Notes: a model not told the origin generated them from the letters alone. Shown: positions 34,593-44,543, numbered from the stretch's first letter. The stretch is 64,000 bases of DNA from Planctomycetota bacterium (GCA_020638695.1 JACKIB010000013.1:80950-144949), one strand, 5' to 3'. Translations and numbers: made by a program.

Positions 34593-35998
34593 CGCTCGAT
34601 CGCGCCGGGATCCAGCTTCATTCGGACCTGCTCGGCGACGAACTCGAGATCTTGTCCCTCGAGCGAGCGCAGGTCGAGCAGCACGTGCCCGTCTTCGATA
34701 CGTGCGAACACCGGCACCCCGGAGCCATTGCGCAGCTGATCGCACAACCGATCCCCGCCGGGCAACGCCACCGCCAACGACGCGATCGGATGCGCCGGGT
34801 TGGCCCCGCTCCCGGCGAAGGACTGGCTGTGGACCACGCGCGCCGCGGTCAGCTCGCCACCGGAATCGGCGAGCGCGGCTCGCAGGGCTTCGGCGCGCGG
34901 CAGCAGCTCGTCGACCGAGCGCGACAGCGCGGCCAACACCGGGATCTCCGCCAGGGGGTCACCGTCGCGGTAGATCATCAGCGTCGCCTCGAGGGCCGAC
35001 AGGGTCAGCTTGTCGCAGCGGAACGCGCGATACAGCGGATGGGCGCGGCAGCGCGCCACCAAATCGGCCGAGCCGACCAGGATTCCACACTGCGGCCCAC
35101 CGAGCAGCTTGTCACCGGAGAAACACACCAGGTCGACACCCGTCGCCAGGCTGTCCTGAACCGAGGGCTCGTGGACCAAGCCGGCGACCGGCTCGCGACA
35201 GATCAGCCCCGACCCGAGGTCCTCCACCGCGTGCAGGCCGTGGCGGTGCGCCAAGACCGCCAGCTCGGCGAGTGGCGGCACCCCGTGGAATCCCACCAGC
35301 CGAAAATTGCTGGTGTGCACCTTGAGCAGCAGCGCCGTGTGGTCGGTGATCGCCCGAGCGAAGTCCTCGAGATGCGTGCGGTTGGTCGCCCCGACCTCGA
35401 CCATCGTGCAGCCGGCTTGTCGCATCACCTCGGGGACGCGGAACCCGCCGCCGATCTCGACCAGCTCGCCGCGCGAGGTGATCACCTCTCGACCTGCCGC
35501 CAGTGCCGCGAGTACCAGCGTGGTGGCGGCGGCGTTGTTGTTGACCACCAGCCCGCCTTCGACGTCCAGCAACTCGCCGAGCAACCCGGCGATGCGCACC
35601 TCGCGCTGGTTGCGCAGCCCGGTGACCGGATCGACTTCGACGATCGCGTAGCCGGCCGCCGCGGCACAGGCCTCCGCCGCCGCCGGAGCCAGCGGCGCGC
35701 GCCCGATCCCGGTGTGCAGCACGATCCCGGTGGCATTGATCACCGGCGTGTGGTGGCGCGCCCGCGCGCGTCGGCACCGCGCCACGACAGTGTCCTCCGC
35801 GTGGTCGGAGGCGAACATCCCGTCGACTTCCTCGACCTCGAGTTCGCCGGCGAGCACCCGCCCGCGAACCTCGTCGAGAAACTCGCGCGACTCGCGCGAC
35901 ACCACGGCACGAGGCAGGACGGCGAGCCTTTCGCGCCGCAGGAAGGCGTCGAGCGACGGAATACTGCGCAAGGCCTGGCTGCGGTCGGGCTCCATCAT
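34589..35998 (-). CDS. selA: L-seryl-tRNA(Sec) selenium transferase
   Basis: 469 residues, full length. SelA converts Ser-tRNA(Sec) to Sec-tRNA(Sec) using selenophosphate and pyridoxal phosphate. Family marks are the N-terminal helical domain (SIPSLDAFLRR), INATGIVLHTGIGRAPL, VVNNNAAATTLVLAALA, GEFVEIGG-like GELVEIGGGFRVPEVM, VGATNRTHLEDF, HTSNFRLVGF, DLGSGL, and FSGDKLLGGPQCG with the PLP-binding Lys297. The stop overlaps the selD start by 4 nt, so selA and selD form an operon. It starts 41 nt from the divergent recJ gene, leaving room for one compact bidirectional promoter region. selB and tRNA-Sec are not in the window. Confidence 0.97.
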   Translation of the reverse strand: MMEPDRSQALRSIPSLDAFLRRERLAVLPRAVVSRESREFLDEVRGRVLAGELEVEEVDGMFASDHAEDTVVARCRRARARHHTPVINATGIVLHTGIGRAPLAPAAAEACAAAAGYAIVEVDPVTGLRNQREVRIAGLLGELLDVEGGLVVNNNAAATTLVLAALAAGREVITSRGELVEIGGGFRVPEVMRQAGCTMVEVGATNRTHLEDFARAITDHTALLLKVHTSNFRLVGFHGVPPLAELAVLAHRHGLHAVEDLGSGLICREPVAGLVHEPSVQDSLATGVDLVCFSGDKLLGGPQCGILVGSADLVARCRAHPLYRAFRCDKLTLSALEATLMIYRDGDPLAEIPVLAALSRSVDELLPRAEALRAALADSGGELTAARVVHSQSFAGSGANPAHPIASLAVALPGGDRLCDQLRNGSGVPVFARIEDGHVLLDLRSLEGQDLEFVAEQVRMKLDPGAIER

Positions 35999-36039
35999 CG
36001 GATCGATTCTCGGCGACGGATACCATACCCTCTCGCGGC

Positions 36040-37773
36040 ATGCGGCGTGCTCTTCCCCCGACTCCCGAGAAGGACCCGCGAGAGCGCGCGCTGGCTCGGT
36101 CGCTGGGAGTCCCGGACCTGACCGCGCGGGTGCTGCTGGCCCGTGGCGTGGATGATCCGGACGCCGCCCGCACCTGGCTGCGCCCCGACCTGGGTGGCCT
36201 TGCCGACCCGTACAGTTTCCGCGACATGGGCCGCGCCGTGGAGCGGATCCGCACCGCGATCCGCGGGGGCGAGCGGATCGTGATCCACGGCGACTACGAC
36301 GTCGACGGGGTCACCGGCACGGTCCTGCTGGTGAAGTTCTTCAAGCTGATGTCGGTCGACGTTCAGCCGTTCATCCCGGATCGCGACGACGGCTATTCCC
36401 TGACCGACGCGTCCGTGCGTGCGGTCCGCGAGGGCGGCTTCACACTGCTGATCTCGGTCGACAACGGCACCAACGCGGGCGAGGCGATCGCCGCGATCCA
36501 GGCCTCGGGTTGCGACGTGATCGTCACCGACCACCACGGCACCAGCGAGGACGTCGCCGAAGCCTACGCGGTGCTCAATCCACGCCTCCCGGACGCCGGC
36601 TACCCGGACCGGGACCTGGCCGGGGTCGGGGTGGCGTTTCGGCTGGTCGCGGCGGTCGCCGAGTCGCTGTCGCACGGCACCACCTTGTCGCCGGAGTTCC
36701 GCTCGTTCCTGATCGAGGCGATGGCCTACGTGGCACTGGGCACAGTGGCCGACGTGGCCCCGCTGCGGGGTGAGAACCGCATCCTGGTGTACCACGGGCT
36801 CCGTGCCCTGGCCGCCAGCCGGAACCCCGGCATCCGCGCGCTGATCGACTCCGCGGGACTCGGAGACCGCTCACCGACTTCGGAGGACATCTCGTACCGC
36901 ATCGCGCCGCTGATCAACGCGGCCGGTCGAATGGGCAGCGCACTCGATGCCGTTCGACTGCTGACCGCCCCCGGCTACCAGGAGGCACAGCAAGCCGCCG
37001 CGATCCTCGAGCAGCACAACCTGGACCGTCGGCGGGTCGAGCGCGAAGTGATCGAGGAGGTCACCGCCCAGGCCAAGCAGATGGAAGACGCGGTGCTGGT
37101 GCTGGGAGGCGAACGGTGGCACCGCGGAGTGCTCGGCATCGTCGCGGCGCGGGTCGCCGAAACTCTGCAGAAGCCGACCCTGCTGTTGTCGTTCGAGGGC
37201 GGCTTCGGCCGCGGCTCGGGCCGTTCGGTGCGCGGCTTCCACCTGCGCAACGCGCTGAGCCGCTGCGCCGAGCACCTGCTGCGCTACGGCGGGCACCACG
37301 CCGCGGTGGGTCTCGAGATGCACGCCGACCGACTCGACCTGCTGCGCCAGGGAATCAACCGAGTGTTCGCCGAGGTTCAGGACGACACCCCGCTGCTCGA
37401 CCTCGACGGGCCTGCGGAACTGTCCGAGCTCGACGCCCGCGACATCCGCAAGCTCGACATGCTCGGGCCGTTCGGCCCCGGCAACCCGCGACCGGTGTTC
37501 GTCACCGAGAACGTGCGGATCGTCGGCCACCCCACCGTCGACCCACGGGGCCGCGATCTGCGGCTGCGCGTGGCCAAGGACGGTGTCCTGCTTCCGGCGC
37601 GCCTCCACGAAGGCGCGGAGTCGTTCGAAGACGTGCGCAACCAGAACGAGCCGGTAACCCTCTGCTACACGCCGCGCCTCGCCCAATGGGCCGAGGACGG
37701 ACCGGTGGTGCTGCACGTCTGGCACCTCGAGCCCAACAGCAACGGCCACCAGCCACCCCCTTCGCCGCCGTGA
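36040..37773 (+). CDS. recJ: Single-stranded-DNA exonuclease RecJ
   Basis: 577 residues, the normal size. DHH motifs are GDYDVDGVTGT (84-94, with metal-binding Asp85, 87 and 89), an ISVDNGTNAG segment, VTDHHG (Asp164, His165, His166), GTVADVAPL, INAAGRMGSA, GRSVRGFHLRNAL and GGHHAAVGLEM (DHHA1 domain), followed by an OB-like C-terminal domain. RecJ degrades ssDNA 5' to 3' in recombination and mismatch repair. The stop overlaps the GTG start of the next gene (GTGA), and that gene in turn overlaps polA, giving a repair/replication operon. Confidence 0.95.
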   Translation: MRRALPPTPEKDPRERALARSLGVPDLTARVLLARGVDDPDAARTWLRPDLGGLADPYSFRDMGRAVERIRTAIRGGERIVIHGDYDVDGVTGTVLLVKFFKLMSVDVQPFIPDRDDGYSLTDASVRAVREGGFTLLISVDNGTNAGEAIAAIQASGCDVIVTDHHGTSEDVAEAYAVLNPRLPDAGYPDRDLAGVGVAFRLVAAVAESLSHGTTLSPEFRSFLIEAMAYVALGTVADVAPLRGENRILVYHGLRALAASRNPGIRALIDSAGLGDRSPTSEDISYRIAPLINAAGRMGSALDAVRLLTAPGYQEAQQAAAILEQHNLDRRRVEREVIEEVTAQAKQMEDAVLVLGGERWHRGVLGIVAARVAETLQKPTLLLSFEGGFGRGSGRSVRGFHLRNALSRCAEHLLRYGGHHAAVGLEMHADRLDLLRQGINRVFAEVQDDTPLLDLDGPAELSELDARDIRKLDMLGPFGPGNPRPVFVTENVRIVGHPTVDPRGRDLRLRVAKDGVLLPARLHEGAESFEDVRNQNEPVTLCYTPRLAQWAEDGPVVLHVWHLEPNSNGHQPPPSPP

Positions 37774-38408
37774 CCCAACCGACCGCCGACGCCCTCCCGC
37801 AACGCAGACCGGGCCTCTACCGCCGCTTCTACAACTGGGTGTTGCACTGGGCGTACACGCCCTACTCGCAGCCCGCGCTGGCCCTGATGTCGTTCGCGGA
37901 GTCGAGCTTCTTCCCGATTCCACCCGACGTGTTGCTGATGCCGATGTGCCTCGGCGACCGCACGCGCGCGCTGCGGTTCGCGCTGCTGTGCAGCGTCGCG
38001 TCGGTGCTCGGCGGAATGTTCGGCTACTGGCTTGGCATGCAATTCTGGTCTGCCGGCCTGGATCAGTTCTGCTACCGCTACGTGCCGGGCTTCTCGCCGG
38101 AGAAGTTCGCCAAGATCCAGTCGCTGTACCGCGAATGGGACTGGGTCGTGGTGTTCATCGCCGGGTTCAGCCCGATCCCCTACAAGCTGTTCACCATCGC
38201 CGGCGGGGTGTTCGCGATCCACTTCCCGATGTTCGTGCTCGCCTCGGCGATCAGCCGCTCGGCGCGCTTCTTCCTGGTCGCGGCGCTGCTGCGCATCTGG
38301 GGCGATTCGATCCGCAGCTTCATCGACAAGCATCTGGGGTGGTTGAGCATCGCGTTCTGCGTGCTGTTGGTGGCCGGCTTCTACCTGGTGAAAGTCGTGC
38401 TGCACTGA
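37770..38408 (+). CDS. YqaA/DedA-type (SNARE-associated) membrane protein
   Basis: 212 residues from GTG 37770, which overlaps the recJ stop by 4 nt. Hydrophobic helices and the sequences FAESSFFPIPPDVLLMPMCLG, GGMFGYWLGMQFW, FIAGFSPIPYKLFTIAGGVF and RSARFFLVAALL are typical of the YqaA branch of the DedA/VTT family. Family members have roles in membrane homeostasis and lipid or proton-coupled transport; no specific substrate can be assigned. The final codon shares one base with the polA start (TGATG), so the gene is co-translated between recJ and polA. Confidence 0.88.
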   Translation: MTQPTADALPQRRPGLYRRFYNWVLHWAYTPYSQPALALMSFAESSFFPIPPDVLLMPMCLGDRTRALRFALLCSVASVLGGMFGYWLGMQFWSAGLDQFCYRYVPGFSPEKFAKIQSLYREWDWVVVFIAGFSPIPYKLFTIAGGVFAIHFPMFVLASAISRSARFFLVAALLRIWGDSIRSFIDKHLGWLSIAFCVLLVAGFYLVKVVLH

Positions 38409-41122
38409 TGGCGGCCAAGCGGCTGTTCCTGATCGACGGCACCGCACTCGCCTACCGCGCCCACTTCGCGTTCGCGATGGGGCCGCGCGGGGGCCTGACC
38501 ACCAAGGACGGCCGCGCCACCTCGGCGGTGTTCGGCTTCCTCGCCACGCTGCGTTCGCTGCTCGAGCGCGAGTCGCCGGACGCGATCGCAGTGGCGTTCG
38601 ACGGCCCGACCGCAGAGCTGCTGCGCACGCAGAAGTTCCCGGAGTACAAGGCCACGCGGGAGGACATGCCCGACGAGCTCTACCAGCAGCTCGCGACCAT
38701 CGAGAAGGTGGTCCACGGCTACCGTATCCCGATCCTGCGCAGCCCGGGCCACGAAGCCGACGACGTGATCGGCACCTTGGCCCGGCGCGCCCGGGAGAAG
38801 GGCATGAAGGTGTTCATGGTCACTGCGGACAAGGACTTCATGCAGCTGGTCGACGACGACGTCAAGCTGTGGAACCTGCGCACCAGCACCAGCGCACCGG
38901 AGGTGATCGGCCCCAGGGAAGTGGAGGTCAAGTTCGGGGTCCGACCGGACCAGATGGTCGATCTGTTGGCGCTGATGGGCGACAGCTCGGACAACATCCC
39001 GGGCGTGCCCAAGGTCGGCCCAAAGACCGCCGCGGAACTGCTGCAGCAATTCGACACGCTCGACGGGGTCCTCGAGCACGCCGAACAGGTCAAGAAGCCA
39101 TCGATCCGCAAGGCCCTGCTGGAGAACCGCGACAAGGCGCTGCTGTCGCGCGAGCTGGTCACCATCGACACGGATGTGCCGCTCGCGATCGGGGTCGACG
39201 ATCTCGGCCCGGCCGATCCGGACCGGGCAGCGCTGGAGCCGTTGTTCCGCGAGCTCGAGTTCGACTCGCTGATCCAGACCCTGCCGCAGGTCGAGGTGGA
39301 GCAGCTGCCGCAGCACTACTCGGTGGTGCAGAGTGACGCCGAGCTGCGCGCCCTCACCGAACGCCTCGCGGCGGCGGATCGCTGGGCATTCGCCGTGCAC
39401 ACGACGCCCGGCAGCTACCGGCGGGCCAAGCTGCTCGGGATCGCGTTCGCCACGGCGCCGGGCGAGGCGCAGTACGTCCCCCTGGCGCAGGAGCCTCCTT
39501 TGCTCGGCCGCGCGGGTGCGGCCCTCGAACACCTGACTCCCCTGCTCAGCGGCGACTCACCCGGCAAGACGGTGCACGACAGCAAGCAAGCCACCGGCGT
39601 GCTGCGTCGCGCCGGGGTTGCTCTGCGCGGGGTCGAGCTCGACACCCTGCTGGCGTCTTACGTCGTCGCCGCCGGAGAGGGCAGCCACGACCTCGACACA
39701 CAGTGCCTGCGGCACTTCGGCTACAAGCGGCAACCGGCTTCCGCGGCGACCGGGCGGGGGCGCGCGCAGCGCACCTTCGCCGACCTCGACGTGCACGAAC
39801 AGGGTCGGTCCACCTGCGAGCAGTCGGACTTCACCTGGCGGCTGCGCGACATCCACCTGCCCGAGATCGAGGCCCACGGCTTGCGCGGGGTGCTCGACGA
39901 CATCGAGATGCCACTGGTTCCAGTGCTGCTCGACATGGAATGGGAGGGCATCACCCTCGATCGCGGACACATGGAGCGGCTCGGCTCGCAATTCGACGCC
40001 CGGCTGCGGGAGTTCGAGGAACGCGTGTTCGCGCTCGCGGGAGAGCCGTTCAACCTCAACGCCCCGGCACAGATCGGCGCCGTTCTGTTCGACAGGCTCG
40101 AGCTACACAGGACCGCCAAACTGCGGCCCAAGCGAACCAAGACCGGCCAGTGGAAGACCGACGCGGCGATGCTGGACAAGCTCGCCGAGGTGCACGAAGT
40201 GCCGCGGTTGATCCTGGCGTACCGCCACCTGGCCAAGCTCAAGGGCACCTACATCGACTCCCTGCCCAAGGAGATCGACCCCGAAACCGGGCGGGTGCAC
40301 ACCACCTTCAACCAAGCCGTCGCGGCAACCGGCCGACTGTCGTCGGACGATCCCAACCTGCAGAACATCCCGATCCGCAGCGAGGAGGGGCGCGAAGTGC
40401 GCCGGGCATTCGTGTCGCGCAGCGACGATTGGGTGCTGCTGTCGGCGGACTACAGCCAGATCGAGCTGCGGATCCTGGCCCACATGTCCCGCGATCCGGG
40501 GCTGGTCGGCGCGTTCAACCGCAACGAGGACATCCACGCGCGGACCATCGCGCTGATCCTCGGCATCATGCCGGCGCTGGTCACCCCCGAACAACGCGCG
40601 CAGGCCAAGGTCATCAACTACGGGCTGATGTACGGCATGGGTGCGTCACGGCTCGCCAGCGAGACCGGGATGACGCCGCCCGAGGCGAAGAAGTTCATCG
40701 CGCGCTACTTCCGCGCCCTTCCCAAGGTGAAGGAATTCCTCGACGGCACGCTGGCGCACGCGCGCGAGCACGGGGAAGTCCGCACCTTGTTCGGGCGGCG
40801 ACGGCGCCTGCCAGAGATCGACTCGGCGAACGTCATGCAGCGGATCGCCGCGGAGAACATGGCCGTCAACACGCCGATCCAGGGGACCGCGGCAGACATC
40901 ATCAAGCGGGCGATGATTCTGGTGCACCGGCGAATCGGCACCGCGGGTCTGCGCAGCCGCATGCTGCTCCAGGTTCACGATGAGCTGGTTCTCGACGTAC
41001 CACGGGACGAACTCGAGACAGCCCAGAAGCTGCTGCGCGAGTGCATGGAAGGCGCCGCCGATCTCAGCGTGCCACTCGAGGTGACGATGGGTCACGGGCG
41101 CAGCTGGTTGGACGCACACTGA
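38408..41122 (+). CDS. polA: DNA polymerase I, proofreading site degenerate
   Basis: 904 residues. The N-terminal 5'-3' exonuclease is intact (LFLIDGTALAYRAHFAF, VAFDGP, SPGHEADDVIGTLARRA, TADKDFMQLV, GDSSDNIPGVPKVGPKTA). The polymerase domain has motif A DYSQIELRILAHMS (Asp681), the O-helix region (AKVINYGLMYGMGASRLA) and motif C VHDELVLDV (Asp858). The middle 3'-5' exonuclease-like domain (about 300-470) lacks the DxE of ExoI (RWAFAVHTTPG) and the Asp residues of ExoII and ExoIII (KTVHDSKQATG, SHDLDTQCL). The enzyme should polymerise and process Okazaki primers but not proofread. The ATG overlaps the upstream stop by one base. Confidence 0.95.
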   Translation: MAAKRLFLIDGTALAYRAHFAFAMGPRGGLTTKDGRATSAVFGFLATLRSLLERESPDAIAVAFDGPTAELLRTQKFPEYKATREDMPDELYQQLATIEKVVHGYRIPILRSPGHEADDVIGTLARRAREKGMKVFMVTADKDFMQLVDDDVKLWNLRTSTSAPEVIGPREVEVKFGVRPDQMVDLLALMGDSSDNIPGVPKVGPKTAAELLQQFDTLDGVLEHAEQVKKPSIRKALLENRDKALLSRELVTIDTDVPLAIGVDDLGPADPDRAALEPLFRELEFDSLIQTLPQVEVEQLPQHYSVVQSDAELRALTERLAAADRWAFAVHTTPGSYRRAKLLGIAFATAPGEAQYVPLAQEPPLLGRAGAALEHLTPLLSGDSPGKTVHDSKQATGVLRRAGVALRGVELDTLLASYVVAAGEGSHDLDTQCLRHFGYKRQPASAATGRGRAQRTFADLDVHEQGRSTCEQSDFTWRLRDIHLPEIEAHGLRGVLDDIEMPLVPVLLDMEWEGITLDRGHMERLGSQFDARLREFEERVFALAGEPFNLNAPAQIGAVLFDRLELHRTAKLRPKRTKTGQWKTDAAMLDKLAEVHEVPRLILAYRHLAKLKGTYIDSLPKEIDPETGRVHTTFNQAVAATGRLSSDDPNLQNIPIRSEEGREVRRAFVSRSDDWVLLSADYSQIELRILAHMSRDPGLVGAFNRNEDIHARTIALILGIMPALVTPEQRAQAKVINYGLMYGMGASRLASETGMTPPEAKKFIARYFRALPKVKEFLDGTLAHAREHGEVRTLFGRRRRLPEIDSANVMQRIAAENMAVNTPIQGTAADIIKRAMILVHRRIGTAGLRSRMLLQVHDELVLDVPRDELETAQKLLRECMEGAADLSVPLEVTMGHGRSWLDAH

Positions 41123-41385
41123 TCCGACCCTGCGGTCCGCGCAGCAGTGCGGCGGAACCCCCTGCGCGCAATTCGGAGGGGGTCGCGGCGGCAAGCCCGG
41201 TCGTGGCGTAACGCGACACGGCTCGCGACGACGTAACGAGATCATCACGACCCGGGCACCTCGGGAACTTTGTTACCCCCGGATCGACAGTCGGCGGAAG
41301 AGACCGACCACGTCGGTGTCCGAAGCAGTGCATGGATGACGGCCTCGCCTGGCGGGGCACCCGAGACGAGGAGAGAGATTCCACC

Positions 41386-42582
41386 ATGAAGATTCCCTAC
41401 CCCCGGTCTGCCCTGACCCTGGCGCTCGCAGCGCTGGCCGGCACCCCGCTGGTCGCGCAGTTGTCCCGCCAGCCGGTCGCGACCTCGGTGCCGGCGACCA
41501 TCGATCGGGTCAGCGACCAGGAACTGACCCAAGCACTCGAGAAGTTCGCGAAGCTCAGCGCAGGCCGCCAAGCGGAGGTGCTCCAAGCAGTGGAGCGCGC
41601 CGTCGGCGCCATCGACCATCCCCTGCTGCGCGGTGTCGCGTCCTTCGCCAAGCTCGGCACGAACACCGGGCGCACCCGCTACAAGAAGGTCTCCACGCCG
41701 CGCAGTCACGCCAACTCCGAGACCGCCGCGAAGACCTCGAGCGCGCTGGTCGACCGGGTGCCCTTCCCGACCACCTGCGAGTACCAGTGGGCGTTCGGCC
41801 ACATCGAGAAGCGCGATCCGACCCCGCCGGGGACGCGGCTGAGCGCGAGCAAGCGCCGCACTGCCGCGCGCATGGCGCGGCTCGACGGCATGTGTCACGG
41901 CTTCCCCGCCGACTTGGACCGGGCTCTCGCCGCGATGCTGCGCCAGCTCGACGACGACCGCTCCGCGGACCCACACGCGGTGCTGCTCGAGTCCTGGCAC
42001 AACGGTGTCGAGTCCTTCTACGAGGCGTTGGACCGCACCGCGGGCACGCCCGAGAAGCTGTTCTACTTCGACGCGATGTTGGCCGACTGGGCGAAGCGCT
42101 GTATCGACAAGCGACACCCCGAGCGCCGCGCGCTGATCGCGTCGAGCAAGGCGACCCAGCAGGCCTTCTACCAGATGGCACGGACCTACCGGAGCTACCG
42201 GAGCCTGCGGGAGATGATCGCGCTCACGTTGGTGCTGCCGCCCGACCAAGACCTTCCCGAGCCCCTGCGTGGCCGCTACCAGGACAACGCCGGCGAGGCA
42301 TACTCGACTCGCACCAACGTCACGTTGTTGCTCGCCGCCCATGGGGGCGACATCGAGGCGGTGTTGCGCGCGCTGGGTGGCAAGCTCGGCAAGATGCCGG
42401 CCGACACCTGGCACAAGGGCGACGATCCCGTGCAGGGCCTCTACGAGGTAGTCGGCAACGCCACGGTCGGCAAGGACACCGATGCGTTGCTGGCTCGCCA
42501 CAAGACCGACCGGTTGTCACTGCACGAGCGCGTCGCACAGGCCGCGCGCCAAGCACTGATCGCTGCACTGCCCAAGCGCTGA
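41386..42582 (+). CDS. Secreted protein of unknown function
   Basis: 398 residues from ATG 41386, with a GAGGAGAGAG ribosome-binding site. A signal peptide (MKIPYPRSALTLALAALAGTPLVAQ) is evident. The mature protein is largely helical, with many charged residues and no membrane segment. Sequences such as LLESWHNGVESFYEALDRTAG and TRTNVTLLLAAHGGDIEAVLRALGG do not match a family I recognise. It lies alone, downstream of polA (263-nt gap) and convergent with the propeller gene, and should have its own promoter. Confidence 0.75.
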   Translation: MKIPYPRSALTLALAALAGTPLVAQLSRQPVATSVPATIDRVSDQELTQALEKFAKLSAGRQAEVLQAVERAVGAIDHPLLRGVASFAKLGTNTGRTRYKKVSTPRSHANSETAAKTSSALVDRVPFPTTCEYQWAFGHIEKRDPTPPGTRLSASKRRTAARMARLDGMCHGFPADLDRALAAMLRQLDDDRSADPHAVLLESWHNGVESFYEALDRTAGTPEKLFYFDAMLADWAKRCIDKRHPERRALIASSKATQQAFYQMARTYRSYRSLREMIALTLVLPPDQDLPEPLRGRYQDNAGEAYSTRTNVTLLLAAHGGDIEAVLRALGGKLGKMPADTWHKGDDPVQGLYEVVGNATVGKDTDALLARHKTDRLSLHERVAQAARQALIAALPKR

Positions 42583-42719
42583 TCGCTCGCGCTCACTGGC
42601 TGCGGGTCCCAGCCGCGCGCTGGCGACGCGGCTCGCGCACGCGGTCGAGGTCTCATGGCGGCGCGCAGCACCGCGCCCACCCAGCCTTGGGTGCGGCCTT
42701 GGCCGCGATGGGCAACCCG

Positions 42720-43814
42720 TCAGTACCGATGCGCCAGGTGAACGTCCCCAACCTTGCCGCGCGCCCGCCACACGACCTTCCCGGCGGCATCGATCTCGAC
42801 CAGCTCACCGTCGCCACCGACCAGCGTGTGGCCGTTGGTCAACCGTTGTACGGTCTGCGGCTGCTTCACCGGCGCGAAGGTCCGGATCAGCTTGCCCGTG
42901 GGATCCCGAAGCTCGATCCTGCGGTGTTGGTTGCCCAACACCACCAGGGTCTCTCCGTTCGGTAGCCGCTGCACGTCGATCGGACTGTTGGCAGTCCACC
43001 GCGACACGATTCGTCCCTGTGGATCCACTTCGGTCACCGTGTCCGCCGGGCAGTCGGTCAACAGCGTGTTGCCGGTGGCAAGCCGATCGACATCGCCCGG
43101 CCACTTCGAGGCGAAGCTCCACACCTCCTTGCCGGCGCGATCGATCTCGACGACCTTCCCTCCTCGACCGCACGAGATCAGCGTGTGACCGTTGGGCAGT
43201 CGGTCCGCGTCGATCGGCGAAGGGCATTCGAACTTCCACAGCACCTTGCCGGTCCGGTCGATCTCCACGACTCGGCCGCGCTTGACCTGGCTGACCAGGA
43301 AGCGCCCGTTCGGTAGGAGCTCGACATCCCACAGCCCCCCGTCGACGACCAGCTCGAATACCTGCTCACCCTTGGCGTCGAACTCGAGAATCCGCCCACC
43401 TGACGAATCCGCCACCAACGTCACGCCCGTCGGCCGAATGCCCATCAGGCACCACCGCGCGGCGTAGGCGCGGGTCGCATCACCACCCTGGGCGATGCGC
43501 TGCAGCACGGGTACCGCCGACGCTGCGGCGGGACCGATCTCGCGCAGGATCTGCAGCACACGACAGAACAGGTCGAGGCGCGGGTCCTCCAGCCGAGTGA
43601 TCAGCGCGGGCACCGCTGCGCCACCGGCGGCGTGCAACTCGCGCACGGCCTCCGCGCGCCGCTTCGGCAGCTCGAGGAACGCCACCATGCGGCGCAACAG
43701 GCGGGTGCGCTGCAGATCCGGATCGGGCTCACCGTACTGCGCGAGCCCCGCGGTGGCGAAGGCCAACAGTGCAGCCAGACCCCGGCGTCCGATACCCATC
43801 ACCATGCGTCGCAT
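42720..43814 (-). CDS. Secreted beta-propeller protein with HEAT-like N-terminal part
   Basis: 364 residues from ATG 43814; ATG 43805 or 43799 would only trim the N-terminus. The signal peptide ends near TAGLAQ. Residues about 30-115 form HEAT-like helices (LPKRRAEAVRELHAAGGAAVPALITRL, IGPAAASAVPVLQRI). The remainder contains about six 40-residue repeats of the type GRVVEIDRTGKVLWKFECPSPIDADRLPNGHTLIS, as in PQQ-like/arylsulfotransferase-type propellers. No catalytic site can be named. A protein-binding role on the cell surface or in the periplasm is plausible. The gene is divergent from the small exported protein at 43998. Confidence 0.8.
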   Translation of the reverse strand: MRRMVMGIGRRGLAALLAFATAGLAQYGEPDPDLQRTRLLRRMVAFLELPKRRAEAVRELHAAGGAAVPALITRLEDPRLDLFCRVLQILREIGPAAASAVPVLQRIAQGGDATRAYAARWCLMGIRPTGVTLVADSSGGRILEFDAKGEQVFELVVDGGLWDVELLPNGRFLVSQVKRGRVVEIDRTGKVLWKFECPSPIDADRLPNGHTLISCGRGGKVVEIDRAGKEVWSFASKWPGDVDRLATGNTLLTDCPADTVTEVDPQGRIVSRWTANSPIDVQRLPNGETLVVLGNQHRRIELRDPTGKLIRTFAPVKQPQTVQRLTNGHTLVGGDGELVEIDAAGKVVWRARGKVGDVHLAHRY

Positions 43815-43997
43815 GGTACCGGTTCGTCGGCCGGCGACTGGTCTCGACGCCCCCCGGCGACTCGCAAGTTCTCGCCGCCGCGCGCTGACCCCCTGCGCAC
43901 CGCATTCGACCTTGCCATGGTCGACTGGGTCGGGGCCTGCAGCGCCGCGACGGGCGTCTACAATCTGCCCATCCCCTAGCGTCCAGCACCGCCGCCG

Positions 43998-44543
43998 ATG
44001 AGCCTTCGTTCGATCCTCGCCCCGCTCCTTCTGATCACCATCACTCCCCCGCTCGCCGCGGACAAGTTCCACTTCGGATCCTCCGAGGAGGCCGAGCAGA
44101 CCCAGGGGAACGCTGGCGCGCGAGTCGTGTCCGGTGTGTTGCTCAGCGAGAGTTCGGACACCTACACGATCCGCGTGGTCGGCGGCCAGATGACGCTTCC
44201 CAAGGCGTCGGTGTCGCGCGTCGAGCGCGACGCGCTGACCGTGGCGCAGATCGAGCAACAGGAGAAGGACCAAGCGAGCGCGGTCGCGGCAGCCGACAAG
44301 CGACGCCGCGACGTGCAGGCCGCGGAAGCGACCGCGCGGCGCTCGGCCACCGAACGGAATACCACGGGCGGGCCCATCGAAGCACCCGCGCGCGACGAGC
44401 TGCGCGTCACCGTCGATTTCCAGGGCCGTCAGCCGGGCTACGAGTTCCGGGTGTACGACCCGGTGATGCACCGCGCGGTGCGCGTCACCCTGCAGGAACT
44501 CATCGAGTCGTACCTGCGCACCCAAACGCTGCTGCGCCGCTGA
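43998..44543 (+). CDS. Small exported coiled-coil protein, function unknown
   Basis: 181 residues. The signal peptide is MSLRSILAPLLLITITPPLAA. A beta-rich segment (ARVVSGVLLSESSDTYTIRVVGGQMTLPKASVSRVERDA) resembles small proteins that describe a local beta-barrel with a turn, followed by a charged coiled coil (VAQIEQQEKDQASAVAAADKRRRDVQAAEATARR) and a short globular C-terminus. I know no family for it. It starts 183 nt from the divergent propeller gene. Downstream is a repeat element. Confidence 0.65.
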   Translation: MSLRSILAPLLLITITPPLAADKFHFGSSEEAEQTQGNAGARVVSGVLLSESSDTYTIRVVGGQMTLPKASVSRVERDALTVAQIEQQEKDQASAVAAADKRRRDVQAAEATARRSATERNTTGGPIEAPARDELRVTVDFQGRQPGYEFRVYDPVMHRAVRVTLQELIESYLRTQTLLRR

